The notes below the pieces were generated by a model. It did no database searches. It worked only from the letters and a program-made list of their open reading frames with translations, and was not told the DNA's origin. From Prevotella sp. (GTDB lineage Bacteria; Bacteroidota; Bacteroidia; Bacteroidales; Bacteroidaceae): 41,598 bases of DNA. Of the stretch, positions 23,416-31,712 are shown piece after piece. The position numbers and the translations under genes were made by a program. Where the stretch lies: positions 1 through 41,598 of the forward strand of contig JAIKWS010000038.1 of assembly GCA_024684515.1 (NCBI GenBank), given 5' to 3'. Positions within the stretch are counted from its first letter, which is position 1. Every line of letters starts with the position of its first letter.

Positions 23416-24417
23416 TCACACATTCTCTGCCCCACAATGAGGACAACGTCCCTTGGCATGAATGCGATGTCCACAATTGCCACAGACATAATTGGAACGG
23501 CTAAAATAGAAATAACGCCACAAGGCATAGGCGGCATAGATCAGGAAAATGACGTATCCCACATAATAGAGTGTAGAAACACTCAGCACGACATAGTCGA
23601 CCGAACATACTGCAGCCAGGCCAATAGCATAAAGGATTCCCTGCCAAGCAGGCAGACGACGGCGGATGTCATCGAAAGCAGCCAGTGCGACAATGACAAT
23701 TGCCCAGACAGACAACAGGAACAGCCCAAGGTGGAGAGGCACAGAGAACGGATTGAGCGTAGGATGATAGTAGAAATGGCACCACGACTCAGGATTGACC
23801 AGCTGTATAGTGCTGTAAAAGACGGCAGATGCTGATACGAGCAGCGTCAGCAACGTGGGATAGAACGAATCAATATCCCTGAAATGAACAATCTTGGCAT
23901 TGTCCTTATAGAGTTTGCTGACGACGAACAAAGCAATACACAAGACAACAATGCCCAACATAAAAAGCAAATGCTTGTCGGAGAAGAAATCAATGAAACG
24001 GGAGATGACATTGTCGGGTGCAACATTCTCGAGCATTTCCTTCTCGTGAATCCACCCCATCGTATTCTGGTCACGGGCAACTTCGACCCAGACAGAATCC
24101 ACGGTATCTACAGACAGTGTGACGATATCCGCTACCACGATACGATCTTCCTGACGGATGTAAATGGTATCTACCAACATGCCGCTGACAGCTTCCGACG
24201 GCTGCTGAACGATCAGTTGCAAGCTATCTGCCGTGACAACGAAATTGTAGTTGATGGTATAGTGATGGGTGCTATAAAACGAGACTGAGTCCACCTGTTC
24301 CTCCGTAGGACTCCAGCCATCAGGAGTCCTCGATTCCTGACGATAGCAACTCTGCAAGAATAAAATCATACAGAGCACGGGCAGCAACAGTTTCTTACCT
24401 GACATCTTCATAGACAT
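23416..24417 (-). CDS. Membrane lipoprotein with SH3-like region and C-terminal zinc ribbon
   Basis: 333 residues. N-terminal lipoprotein signal with lipobox L-Q-S-C (Cys24), then an all-beta, probably periplasmic region (about 51-130) that resembles a bacterial SH3 domain and ends V-W-V-E-V-A followed by M-G-W-I-H. Four to five transmembrane helices follow (about 148-310), and a cytoplasmic-looking zinc ribbon closes the protein (C-G-N-C-G-H-R, then C-P-H-C-G). The frame overlaps the end of the U32 gene; starts at 24417, 24411 and 24405 are possible, the last giving M-S-G-K-K-L-L-L. Last gene of the long operon. Its zinc ribbon echoes those in the kinase-associated genes upstream. No family name recognised. 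Confidence 0.8.
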   Translation of the reverse strand: MSMKMSGKKLLLPVLCMILFLQSCYRQESRTPDGWSPTEEQVDSVSFYSTHHYTINYNFVVTADSLQLIVQQPSEAVSGMLVDTIYIRQEDRIVVADIVTLSVDTVDSVWVEVARDQNTMGWIHEKEMLENVAPDNVISRFIDFFSDKHLLFMLGIVVLCIALFVVSKLYKDNAKIVHFRDIDSFYPTLLTLLVSASAVFYSTIQLVNPESWCHFYYHPTLNPFSVPLHLGLFLLSVWAIVIVALAAFDDIRRRLPAWQGILYAIGLAAVCSVDYVVLSVSTLYYVGYVIFLIYAAYALWRYFYFSRSNYVCGNCGHRIHAKGRCPHCGAENV

Positions 24418-26101
24418 TCATCTGGCACTGACTACAATCAAACTCCAGTCGGAACCTCTTTCCATCAGCCAGTCTCAGGAACAGCGGCTCACGCCATACG
24501 GGCTTTTTGCCACCATACCTGACACAAAAGCCGAGTTCGTGTCGCAGACAATAACGACACTGCATGATGGGCAATGGAACCTCAAGACGGGGCACATCAT
24601 CGTCTACAATGCGACGTGCAGGCATCTGCCTTTGCTGCACATGCTCCAACTGTTCGACAGCCATCCTCCGCAAGGCAGCCAGCAGGCTACTAGGCACAAA
24701 CAGGTTGAAAGAAGAAGGTATGTCCACACTCGTGCATTCATAAGGAGTCCCTCCCAGTTTCTGCAACTGACTGACAATGTTCTGCCTCTGTGACGTCCGT
24801 GCCTCCTGATGTTCGATAGGCATCGTGACCTCTACATCGTTCATACGCAATGCCACCCCACCCTCAACAGCACGCAAGCTCATGCTGACGGGTATCTTAC
24901 GTTCGGCACTTGCATGTTTCAGCATACGGTCCATAGCCTGGTCGTTGCTGCGATACAACGACATACCCACCTTCAGACTCTGCGGCATGAGCTGGGGATA
25001 GAGGCGGTTGTTCTCCACCCTATTGACACGAAAGCCACACAGATTCCTGCCACTGTCGAAAAAGCACAAGCCATCTCCATTGACGAAGGCCGCTGTACCA
25101 GCAATAGTAAACGAATTCCTGCGTATCTCCTTCACCTTACCCACATACATGCCAATAGCCTTAGGAGTGTCGAAGGAAGCCATCTGCGGCTGGCGTCCCC
25201 GCAGGAAATATGTCGTGTACCCCCTGTTGAAGGTTCGTGCCAGATCGGACTGAAAGCCATAGCTGCACCTGCCGTGCGACAGTCGCACGTATTTATCACG
25301 GTGACGGGCTATATAGTTGTCGAGCAACTGACTATAGGCAGCTGTGACATTCTTCACGTAGGAAATATCCTTCAAGCGGCCTTCTATCTTGAAAGAAGTT
25401 GCACCAGCTTCAATCAGCTTGTCCAGATGAGCGCTGAGGTTCAGATCCTTCAGCGACAGCAGATGACGCTGCTCCTCGAGCATCGTGCCATTGGCATCCA
25501 GCAGATCGAACTTCATCCTGCAAAACTGAGCACATGCTCCACGATTGGCACTACGATTGAAACAACGCTCAGAAGCGTAGCACAAGCCCGAATAGCTGAC
25601 ACACAAAGCCCCATGTACGAAGACTTCCAGTTCCATATCAGGATTGTGCTGATGGATAGCAGAAATGTCGTCAATGCCCAGCTCCCTGGCCAATACAGCC
25701 CGCTGAATGCCGTGATGATACAGCCATTCCACTTTTTCCGAAGTACGATTATCTGCTTGTGTTGATGCATGAATCACAAGCGGCAGGTCTTTCACCAGCG
25801 ACAACAGCCTCATGTCCTGAATGAGCACAGCATCGACAGGGATCAACGCCAGTTGGTGTAGCAACTGCGCAACCTCATCCATCTCGGAATCGTAGACAAG
25901 CGTATTGACCGTCACATATACCCGTGCTCCATACTGATGGGCATAACGACACAGCTCCTGAATGTCTTCCAGGCTATTGCCCGCTGCCACCCTGGCACCA
26001 AAATGCTGTGCACCAATGTAAACGGCATCCGCTCCATGGTCAATGGCTGCGATGCCGCATGATAAATCCTTTGCAGGTGCCAGCAGTTCAAGTTGTATCA
26101 T
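24395..26101 (-). CDS. Peptidase U32 family protein (RlhA/YdcP-like)
   Basis: 568 residues from the ATG at 26101, which overlaps the metA stop (ATGA); the frame is open 29 codons more, but M-I-Q-L-E-L-L-A-P-A-K-D is the family N-terminus. It carries the U32 signature F-V-H-G-A-L-C-V-S-Y-S-G-L-C and N-R-G-A-C-A-Q-F-C-R, whose cysteines bind a cluster or metal, and a C-terminal C-R-Y-C-L-R-H plus C-S-Q-C. Despite the peptidase name, E. coli relatives RlhA and TrhP hydroxylate rRNA or tRNA pyrimidines; the long form with an extra C-terminal domain is nearer RlhA. The specific substrate is not determined. Confidence 0.88.
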   Translation of the reverse strand: MIQLELLAPAKDLSCGIAAIDHGADAVYIGAQHFGARVAAGNSLEDIQELCRYAHQYGARVYVTVNTLVYDSEMDEVAQLLHQLALIPVDAVLIQDMRLLSLVKDLPLVIHASTQADNRTSEKVEWLYHHGIQRAVLARELGIDDISAIHQHNPDMELEVFVHGALCVSYSGLCYASERCFNRSANRGACAQFCRMKFDLLDANGTMLEEQRHLLSLKDLNLSAHLDKLIEAGATSFKIEGRLKDISYVKNVTAAYSQLLDNYIARHRDKYVRLSHGRCSYGFQSDLARTFNRGYTTYFLRGRQPQMASFDTPKAIGMYVGKVKEIRRNSFTIAGTAAFVNGDGLCFFDSGRNLCGFRVNRVENNRLYPQLMPQSLKVGMSLYRSNDQAMDRMLKHASAERKIPVSMSLRAVEGGVALRMNDVEVTMPIEHQEARTSQRQNIVSQLQKLGGTPYECTSVDIPSSFNLFVPSSLLAALRRMAVEQLEHVQQRQMPARRIVDDDVPRLEVPLPIMQCRYCLRHELGFCVRYGGKKPVWREPLFLRLADGKRFRLEFDCSQCQMNVYEDVR

Positions 26102-27015
26102 TCTATCTTGTTGATATCGTATGGCGTTTCCTGGTAGACGTAATAGTTTATCCAGTTGTTGTAGAACAGGTTTGCATGTGCACGCCACGAGACAAGAGGC
26201 GGCAACGACGGGTCGTCATTCCTGTAGTAGTTGACAGGCATATCCACATCGTCCCTCACACCGAGGTCACGCCTATACTCCATATCCAGCGTATTGGGGG
26301 CATATTCAAGATGTCCGGTAATGAAGAACTCACGTCCATTGCGAGCCATCACAATGCTCACGCCACTTTCTTCCGATTCTGCTATCAGCGACAATTCCTC
26401 GTGCTGCAAGATGTCAGTGCGTCTGATCTCAGTATGACGACTATGAGGCATCATGAAGATATCGTCAAAGCCCCGGAAGATAGGCAGCTGGGCATCGATG
26501 GTATGCTGTGAAAAGATGCCGAACTTCTTCTTTGGCAACACATATTTGGGCACGCCATAATAATGGTAGAGACCAGCCTGAGCAGCCCAGCAAATAAACA
26601 GTGTACTGGTGACATGCGTACGGGCCCAGTCGAAGATGTCCACAATCTCATTCCAATATCCCACCTCCTCATAATCCAGTGTCTCGACAGGTGCTCCCGT
26701 GATGATCATACCATCAAATTTCTCCTTTCTCATGTCAGAAAAATCGCGATAGAACATCATCATGTGTTCTATGGGCGTATTCTTAGACGTATGACTACGC
26801 AGTTTCATGAAACTGATATCCATCTGCAAGGGAGTATTCGACAACAGACGCACCAGGTCTGTCTCCGTAGTAATCTTCAGGGGCATCAGATTCAGGATGA
26901 CGATGCGCAAAGGGCGTATATCCTGAGCATGAGCCCTGGAATTGTCCATAACGAAAATATTCTCACGTTTGAGAATGTCTATAGCTGGCAGACGGTCGGG
27001 AAGTCTTAATGGCAT
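26098..27015 (-). CDS. metA: Homoserine O-acyltransferase, probably acetyl-CoA specific
   Basis: First committed step of methionine synthesis by the MetA family. 305 residues; catalytic Cys142 in F-I-C-W-A-A-Q-A-G, and His235/Glu237 in G-H-L-E-Y, all at E. coli numbering. Residue 111 is Glu (T-G-A-P-V-E), where E. coli has Gly; structural work on the Bacillus enzyme linked Glu111 to acetyl-CoA use, so an O-acetyltransferase is predicted in spite of the usual succinyltransferase label. It lies 15 nt after the phosphatase gene and overlaps the U32 gene, so it is embedded in the signalling operon. Confidence 0.94.
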   Translation of the reverse strand: MPLRLPDRLPAIDILKRENIFVMDNSRAHAQDIRPLRIVILNLMPLKITTETDLVRLLSNTPLQMDISFMKLRSHTSKNTPIEHMMMFYRDFSDMRKEKFDGMIITGAPVETLDYEEVGYWNEIVDIFDWARTHVTSTLFICWAAQAGLYHYYGVPKYVLPKKKFGIFSQHTIDAQLPIFRGFDDIFMMPHSRHTEIRRTDILQHEELSLIAESEESGVSIVMARNGREFFITGHLEYAPNTLDMEYRRDLGVRDDVDMPVNYYRNDDPSLPPLVSWRAHANLFYNNWINYYVYQETPYDINKIE

Positions 27016-27030
27016 AGCAAAGAATTAGAA

Positions 27031-27774
27031 TTACGAAACATGAACAATAATCACCGAAACATTATCAAAGCCTCCTGCTTTCTCGGCCTCGATGCACAGA
27101 GCGTCGGCATCATAGCCCCTGAGCAGGAAGTCGGCAATCTCATCATTAGAAAGCATATCAGTAAGACCATCACTACATAAAAGATAGGTATCGCCCGATT
27201 GCATGCCCTCAGAAAGCATCGAGATATCAAAATAGCTATTCTTGCACCCACCACCAATGCAGTTGGTAATGATGCTGGAATGCTCTTTCTCCCCAACAAT
27301 CGTGTTAAGGGAATGATCAGTAGACAATTGGCTGAGCACTCCATCCGTCATGCGGTACACACGGCTATCGCCACAATTCAACCAATAACAATTACCGCCA
27401 TAACAAGCTAGCACGACGAGTGTTGTGCCCATTTTGCTTCGCTTTCCGGCTCCCTTGTTCATGCTGTTTATCGTGATATTGATACTGGAAAGCCACTCAC
27501 GCATGGTCTCGATGAACCTGTCTGAAGAGAGCCCTATCGGCAGGTCATAGAAGAAGAACTGCAGGTTATGCAAGACCTCACTACTGGCAACATCGCCAAG
27601 AGTATGGCCACCCATGCCATCGGCCAATGCCAGCATGTATCTGTCACCATCACCAGCATCAAACTGGTCAAGAAAACTGTCATCACGCAAAAGATGCTCA
27701 CCAACGAGGACCATGTCCTCATTCTTCCTTCTAACGCATCCTATCCTACACGAAGCAGAGATACTAAATTTCAT
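27031..27774 (-). CDS. PP2C-family Ser/Thr phosphatase
   Basis: 247 residues, a stand-alone catalytic domain of bacterial Stp/PrpC type. Metal ligands are in place: R-K-N-E-D (Glu19/Asp20), A-D-G-M-G-G-H (Asp52), S-D-G-L-T-D (Asp202) and G-G-F-D-N (Asp237); M-G-T-T-L-V and N-C-G-D-S-R are also present. No membrane segment. Placed 12 nt after the FHA gene and in the same operon as the kinase, it is the natural opposing enzyme. Confidence 0.93.
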   Translation of the reverse strand: MKFSISASCRIGCVRRKNEDMVLVGEHLLRDDSFLDQFDAGDGDRYMLALADGMGGHTLGDVASSEVLHNLQFFFYDLPIGLSSDRFIETMREWLSSINITINSMNKGAGKRSKMGTTLVVLACYGGNCYWLNCGDSRVYRMTDGVLSQLSTDHSLNTIVGEKEHSSIITNCIGGGCKNSYFDISMLSEGMQSGDTYLLCSDGLTDMLSNDEIADFLLRGYDADALCIEAEKAGGFDNVSVIIVHVS

Positions 27775-27786
27775 TATAAGAACGTA

Positions 27787-28356
27787 CTAACTAATACTAA
27801 CCTGAAGATTGACATTGGCAATAGTCAGGATATCACCATTTTTAAGAAGCATTTCCACATCGGGCTGCAGCATACGCTCGTTGAGCTTGGTACCATTGGA
27901 GGAATGCTTGTCTATGACCGACCAACCAGAATCGTAGTTGAACTTGAGCTGGGCATGCACGCCCGAAACGTACATATTCTGATCAAAGAACTGAGAATAA
28001 GGCCCCTGGCGGCGTCCTATGATGGCACCATTAACACCATGAATACGAATATTGAGCGAGTCATTAAACAGCATCAGTTGCGGCATGTTCTGACTGCTCA
28101 TCGCCAATCCTAAAGCACCACGGGTAGTCATGACACCACTCCTCGAAGTGAAGCCTACCGACTCAGACAAGCTCATATTGCCATGAGCGTGCTTCTGGTA
28201 TTCATCTGGCGACAACATCAAACCGCCACAATTGGTACAGCGACGGCCTATACCAACACGTCCGCATCGCTCACAATAGAGCAACGCCTGTCCACATTGG
28301 TCACAATAGTGGGAGTCGTCGTCTATTTCCTCTTTACAATTAGGACATATAATCAT
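27787..28356 (-). CDS. Double zinc ribbon-FHA domain protein
   Basis: 189 residues. Two zinc ribbons at the N-terminus (Cys4/7/18/21 and Cys28/31/40/43), a Met/Ser-rich linker (60-95), then a forkhead-associated domain: G-R at 114-115, S-G-V-H at 131-134 and N-G-T at 154-156, the residues that read phosphothreonine. A likely phospho-reader adaptor for the kinase in the same operon. 12 nt from both neighbours. Confidence 0.92.
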   Translation of the reverse strand: MIICPNCKEEIDDDSHYCDQCGQALLYCERCGRVGIGRRCTNCGGLMLSPDEYQKHAHGNMSLSESVGFTSRSGVMTTRGALGLAMSSQNMPQLMLFNDSLNIRIHGVNGAIIGRRQGPYSQFFDQNMYVSGVHAQLKFNYDSGWSVIDKHSSNGTKLNERMLQPDVEMLLKNGDILTIANVNLQVSIS

Positions 28357-28368
28357 ATCTTTATTATG

Positions 28369-31300
28369 CTACTGTTTAAAATCATTAATATCTTCAGGCA
28401 TGATCAGCTGATAGGTCTCCTTGGTAACCTCCTCAGGAGGCATCTTAGACACCCTCACGGACAACTGCTGGATGGTGGCATCCAGGAGATTGCGCATCTC
28501 ACGTGCATTGCCAAAGGTCTCATCCTTCACCATCAGCATTTTGCAAATCACATCAAGAGCCTTGAATTCTGCTGTAGGAGAAAGGACATACGACTCCTTC
28601 TGTGCCATTTTCTTGAATATGGCCAGCATCTCGTCTTCATTGTAGTCTTCTATGTGAAGCTTATGCGTGAACCTGCTCGCCAACCCTGGGTTTGCCAGCA
28701 TAAATTCCTCCATCTTGTCTTTATATCCAGCTGCTATCACCACAAATTTGCCCCGATCGTCTTCCATACGTTTCATCAGCGTGTCTATGGCTTCCTTGCC
28801 ATACTGGTCGTTCTGGTCAGACAGGGTATATGCCTCATCTATGAACAGTACACCACCCATTGCTTTGTCACACATGGAATTGACAATCTTTGGCGTTTCA
28901 CCCATGTACTTGCCAACCAGTGTTGCCCTACTGGCCTCTATGATCCGTGACGTTGGCAATATATCCATAGACTGGAGGATTTCTCCCATTTTCCTGGCGA
29001 TAGAGGTCTTTCCCGTGCCTGGATTGCCCGTCAGCACGAAGTTCATAGCCAGCTGCTGTACATTTCCTGCTCCCATAGCTGCCCGTTGCTTCATGAACAT
29101 GCTCTGTACGGCAAGACGACGTATGCTATTCTTCACTGTACGCATGCCGATAAAGTCATCCAGTTCGTTGAGGACCTCATCCAGTGGACGTACAGAATAG
29201 CTATGTGCTGCTGGCAAATCCTCAGGTATCAGCTTGAACATATCGTCCTCGGTGAATCCTGGAGTATTCATGATCGACACCAGTCGCTGGCTCTGTTTCT
29301 CTACGGCCTCATTAAAGATGCGTCGTGCCTCACGGGCATTGCCGAAGTTCTTGTCACGTCGCAAGTATAGTTGCTCAAACTCCCTGTGAATGGCACCACG
29401 TGCCGTATCGTCAATAATAAAGCTCTTGGATTCTGCCAGGTTCAGGAATATCCGAGTAAGCTCATCTGGCGTATAGTCATCAAAATGGATGGTCTGGGTG
29501 AATCGGCTCTTCAGGCCAGGATTACTATCAATGAAGTCATGCATCTGATCCGTATATCCGGCAACGATGCAAATAAACTTGCCACGGTCGTCCTCGAGGC
29601 GTTTAAGCAGGGTGTCGATCGCTTCACTGCCGAAAGAGTCATTGTCGTTGGACTTCAAGGTATAAGCCTCATCGACGAAGAGCACACCACCCATGGCAGA
29701 ATCAATCAGCTGATTAGTCTTGATAGCTGTCTGTCCGGCAAAACCAGCCACCAGTTTCGAACGGTCTGCCTCTACCAACTGTCCCCTGGACAATATGCCA
29801 AGTGTCTTGAACACATCGGCCATAATGCGGGCAACGGTAGTCTTTCCCGTACCAGGATTACCAGTAAACACATAATGCTTGCCCTGGAAGGTATTACTTT
29901 CGCCACGCTTGATCTGCAGATTGAGGAATGCTGCGAGGTTAGAGACCTCCTTCTTCACACTTTCCAGGCCAACCATCCCTTCGAACTTCTTCAGGCATTC
30001 CGTGTAGTCAACCTCCTTTGGTGCCTCATACGGAACGTCTTCAGTCTCTATCGTCATCAGTTGCTCATTGGTCATGAGCGACAGATCACCATTTTGCAGA
30101 CGCTTGGCCTGATTCTTACAAATCTGGTCGAAAAGCGTGCGCATCGTACGTCCGTTGGCAAAATCCTTGTCACGTTGCTTATGCAAATCGGTGATCATCT
30201 TCCTTGTCAACTCTTCCGCTGCAGGTGCGAAGATATATTTCTTTGCCTTGGCAAAGACTCCCATGATACTGAACAGCTCGTCAGGATTATAGTCTTCAAT
30301 ATTGAGGAAATAGTTAAACCGGCTTTTGACACCAGGATTGATGCGGAACAGATTATCCATCTCTGTCCTATATCCAGCGGCAATGACCACAAACTTCCCC
30401 CTATCATCCTCCATGCGCTTCATCAGTGTCTCAAGAGCCTGAGCACCCTGATTATCCCGCTCGCCAGCCTGGCTCAGTGGTGCCAGCGTATATGCCTCGT
30501 CAACGAAGAGTATGCCTCCGATAGCCTTGTCACACAAGCGGTTCACCACCTTGGGCGTTTCTCCTTGATAAGGAGATACCATATGCGAGCGGTCGACCTC
30601 AACGACATGACCAGAATCAAGATAGCCAATAGCAGCCAGGATTTCACCCAGCTTACGGGCAATGGTGGTCTTTCCTGTACCAGGATTACCTGTCAGGACG
30701 ATATGCATGGACATCTTCTCCTGTTCGCCAAGCCCTCGTTCCTGCCTTTGCAAGCTGTTCTGAACGGAATAGGCAATCTCACGGACGGCCTGCTTGACTT
30801 CCGCCATGCCAATAAAGGTGTCGAGATCGCTCAGGATATCGTCTAGAGTACGTTCTTCTGGTACATAGCCCTTGATGTCGTCCTTCTCAATCTGCTCATG
30901 TTGGGAACCACGGGTGATGAACGACGTGAAGATATCTTCTGCCGTCTTCATTGCCACATGAGCATTGCCAAATGTCTCGTCCTTGATCTTGATCTGATAT
31001 TTGAAGAAACGAGTCAGATGCTTGTCTGCCTCGGCAGAGAATGTACTGATACCGTATTTGGAACGCAACTCCATCTTGACGATACCACACAACTCCTGAT
31101 AATTGGGTGTAGGCAGACGGAAAGTATATTTGAACCTGTTCTTTACTGCCGGATTACTTTCCAGGAAATCATCGAGGCCCTTAGGCAGTCCAGCCATAAT
31201 CACGATGGGATTGTCGTCCCACTTGTCCATTTCCACAAACAGCTTATCCAATGGATTTACCTGATTGGAGTACTTATCAGGCAACAGCTTCTGTACATTG

Positions 31301-31686
31301 TCGAAGAAGAGTATTCCTCCACGGGACTTCTTGATATTGTCGTCCCACTTATCTACAAACCGCTGGTAGTCAACGGCATCTACCATGGTCAGTTTTGGTT
31401 TCTCTATAATTTTATGCTGGAAGAAATAGTCTCGTATGATACCCGAAAGTGCTGTCTTTCCCGTTCCTGTCTCTCCTATGATGATAGCATTTACAGACAG
31501 ACGTACCGTGGAAATGCTTTTACGCGAACGAAGATAGGTATAAGTATCGACAATGGTTTTCAGCTGGTTTTTCACATCTTCCAGGCCTACCAGTTTGTCG
31601 AGTACGTTCTGCACGATTGGCTGTCCGCACCACTTACAAAACTTCGCAACACTTCGATTCTCCTTATGGCAATAATCACAAGTCAT
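28369..31686 (-). CDS. Quadruple CbbX/SpoVK-type AAA+ ATPase with N-terminal zinc ribbon
   Basis: 1105 residues. Zinc ribbon Cys3/6/17/20, then four AAA+ modules. Module 1 (about 30-275): Walker A G-E-T-G-T-G-K-T (71-78), but its Walker B ends F-F-D-N (129-130), lacking the catalytic Glu. Modules 2-4 each have G-N-P-G-T-G-K-T (333-340, 609-616, 887-894) and G-G-(I/V)-L-F-(V/I)-D-E-A-Y-T-L (from 390, 666, 944), with D-x-x-F-G-N-A-R-E linkers. Modules 2-4 belong to the CbbX/SpoVK/EccA class, which remodels proteins. Known CbbX and SpoVK have one module; four on one chain, one inactivated, is unusual. Between the kinase (26 nt) and FHA (12 nt) genes. Target unknown. Confidence 0.92.
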   Translation of the reverse strand: MTCDYCHKENRSVAKFCKWCGQPIVQNVLDKLVGLEDVKNQLKTIVDTYTYLRSRKSISTVRLSVNAIIIGETGTGKTALSGIIRDYFFQHKIIEKPKLTMVDAVDYQRFVDKWDDNIKKSRGGILFFDNVQKLLPDKYSNQVNPLDKLFVEMDKWDDNPIVIMAGLPKGLDDFLESNPAVKNRFKYTFRLPTPNYQELCGIVKMELRSKYGISTFSAEADKHLTRFFKYQIKIKDETFGNAHVAMKTAEDIFTSFITRGSQHEQIEKDDIKGYVPEERTLDDILSDLDTFIGMAEVKQAVREIAYSVQNSLQRQERGLGEQEKMSMHIVLTGNPGTGKTTIARKLGEILAAIGYLDSGHVVEVDRSHMVSPYQGETPKVVNRLCDKAIGGILFVDEAYTLAPLSQAGERDNQGAQALETLMKRMEDDRGKFVVIAAGYRTEMDNLFRINPGVKSRFNYFLNIEDYNPDELFSIMGVFAKAKKYIFAPAAEELTRKMITDLHKQRDKDFANGRTMRTLFDQICKNQAKRLQNGDLSLMTNEQLMTIETEDVPYEAPKEVDYTECLKKFEGMVGLESVKKEVSNLAAFLNLQIKRGESNTFQGKHYVFTGNPGTGKTTVARIMADVFKTLGILSRGQLVEADRSKLVAGFAGQTAIKTNQLIDSAMGGVLFVDEAYTLKSNDNDSFGSEAIDTLLKRLEDDRGKFICIVAGYTDQMHDFIDSNPGLKSRFTQTIHFDDYTPDELTRIFLNLAESKSFIIDDTARGAIHREFEQLYLRRDKNFGNAREARRIFNEAVEKQSQRLVSIMNTPGFTEDDMFKLIPEDLPAAHSYSVRPLDEVLNELDDFIGMRTVKNSIRRLAVQSMFMKQRAAMGAGNVQQLAMNFVLTGNPGTGKTSIARKMGEILQSMDILPTSRIIEASRATLVGKYMGETPKIVNSMCDKAMGGVLFIDEAYTLSDQNDQYGKEAIDTLMKRMEDDRGKFVVIAAGYKDKMEEFMLANPGLASRFTHKLHIEDYNEDEMLAIFKKMAQKESYVLSPTAEFKALDVICKMLMVKDETFGNAREMRNLLDATIQQLSVRVSKMPPEEVTKETYQLIMPEDINDFKQ

Positions 31687-31712
31687 GGTTGAACTTCTTA
31701 TTATGGATAGTG

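Noticed and set aside
29371..30846. 491-codon plus-strand frame opposite the AAA+ gene
   Set aside because: Antisense shadow of the repeated AAA+ modules; its length comes from codon bias, and it has no promoter or recognisable domain.
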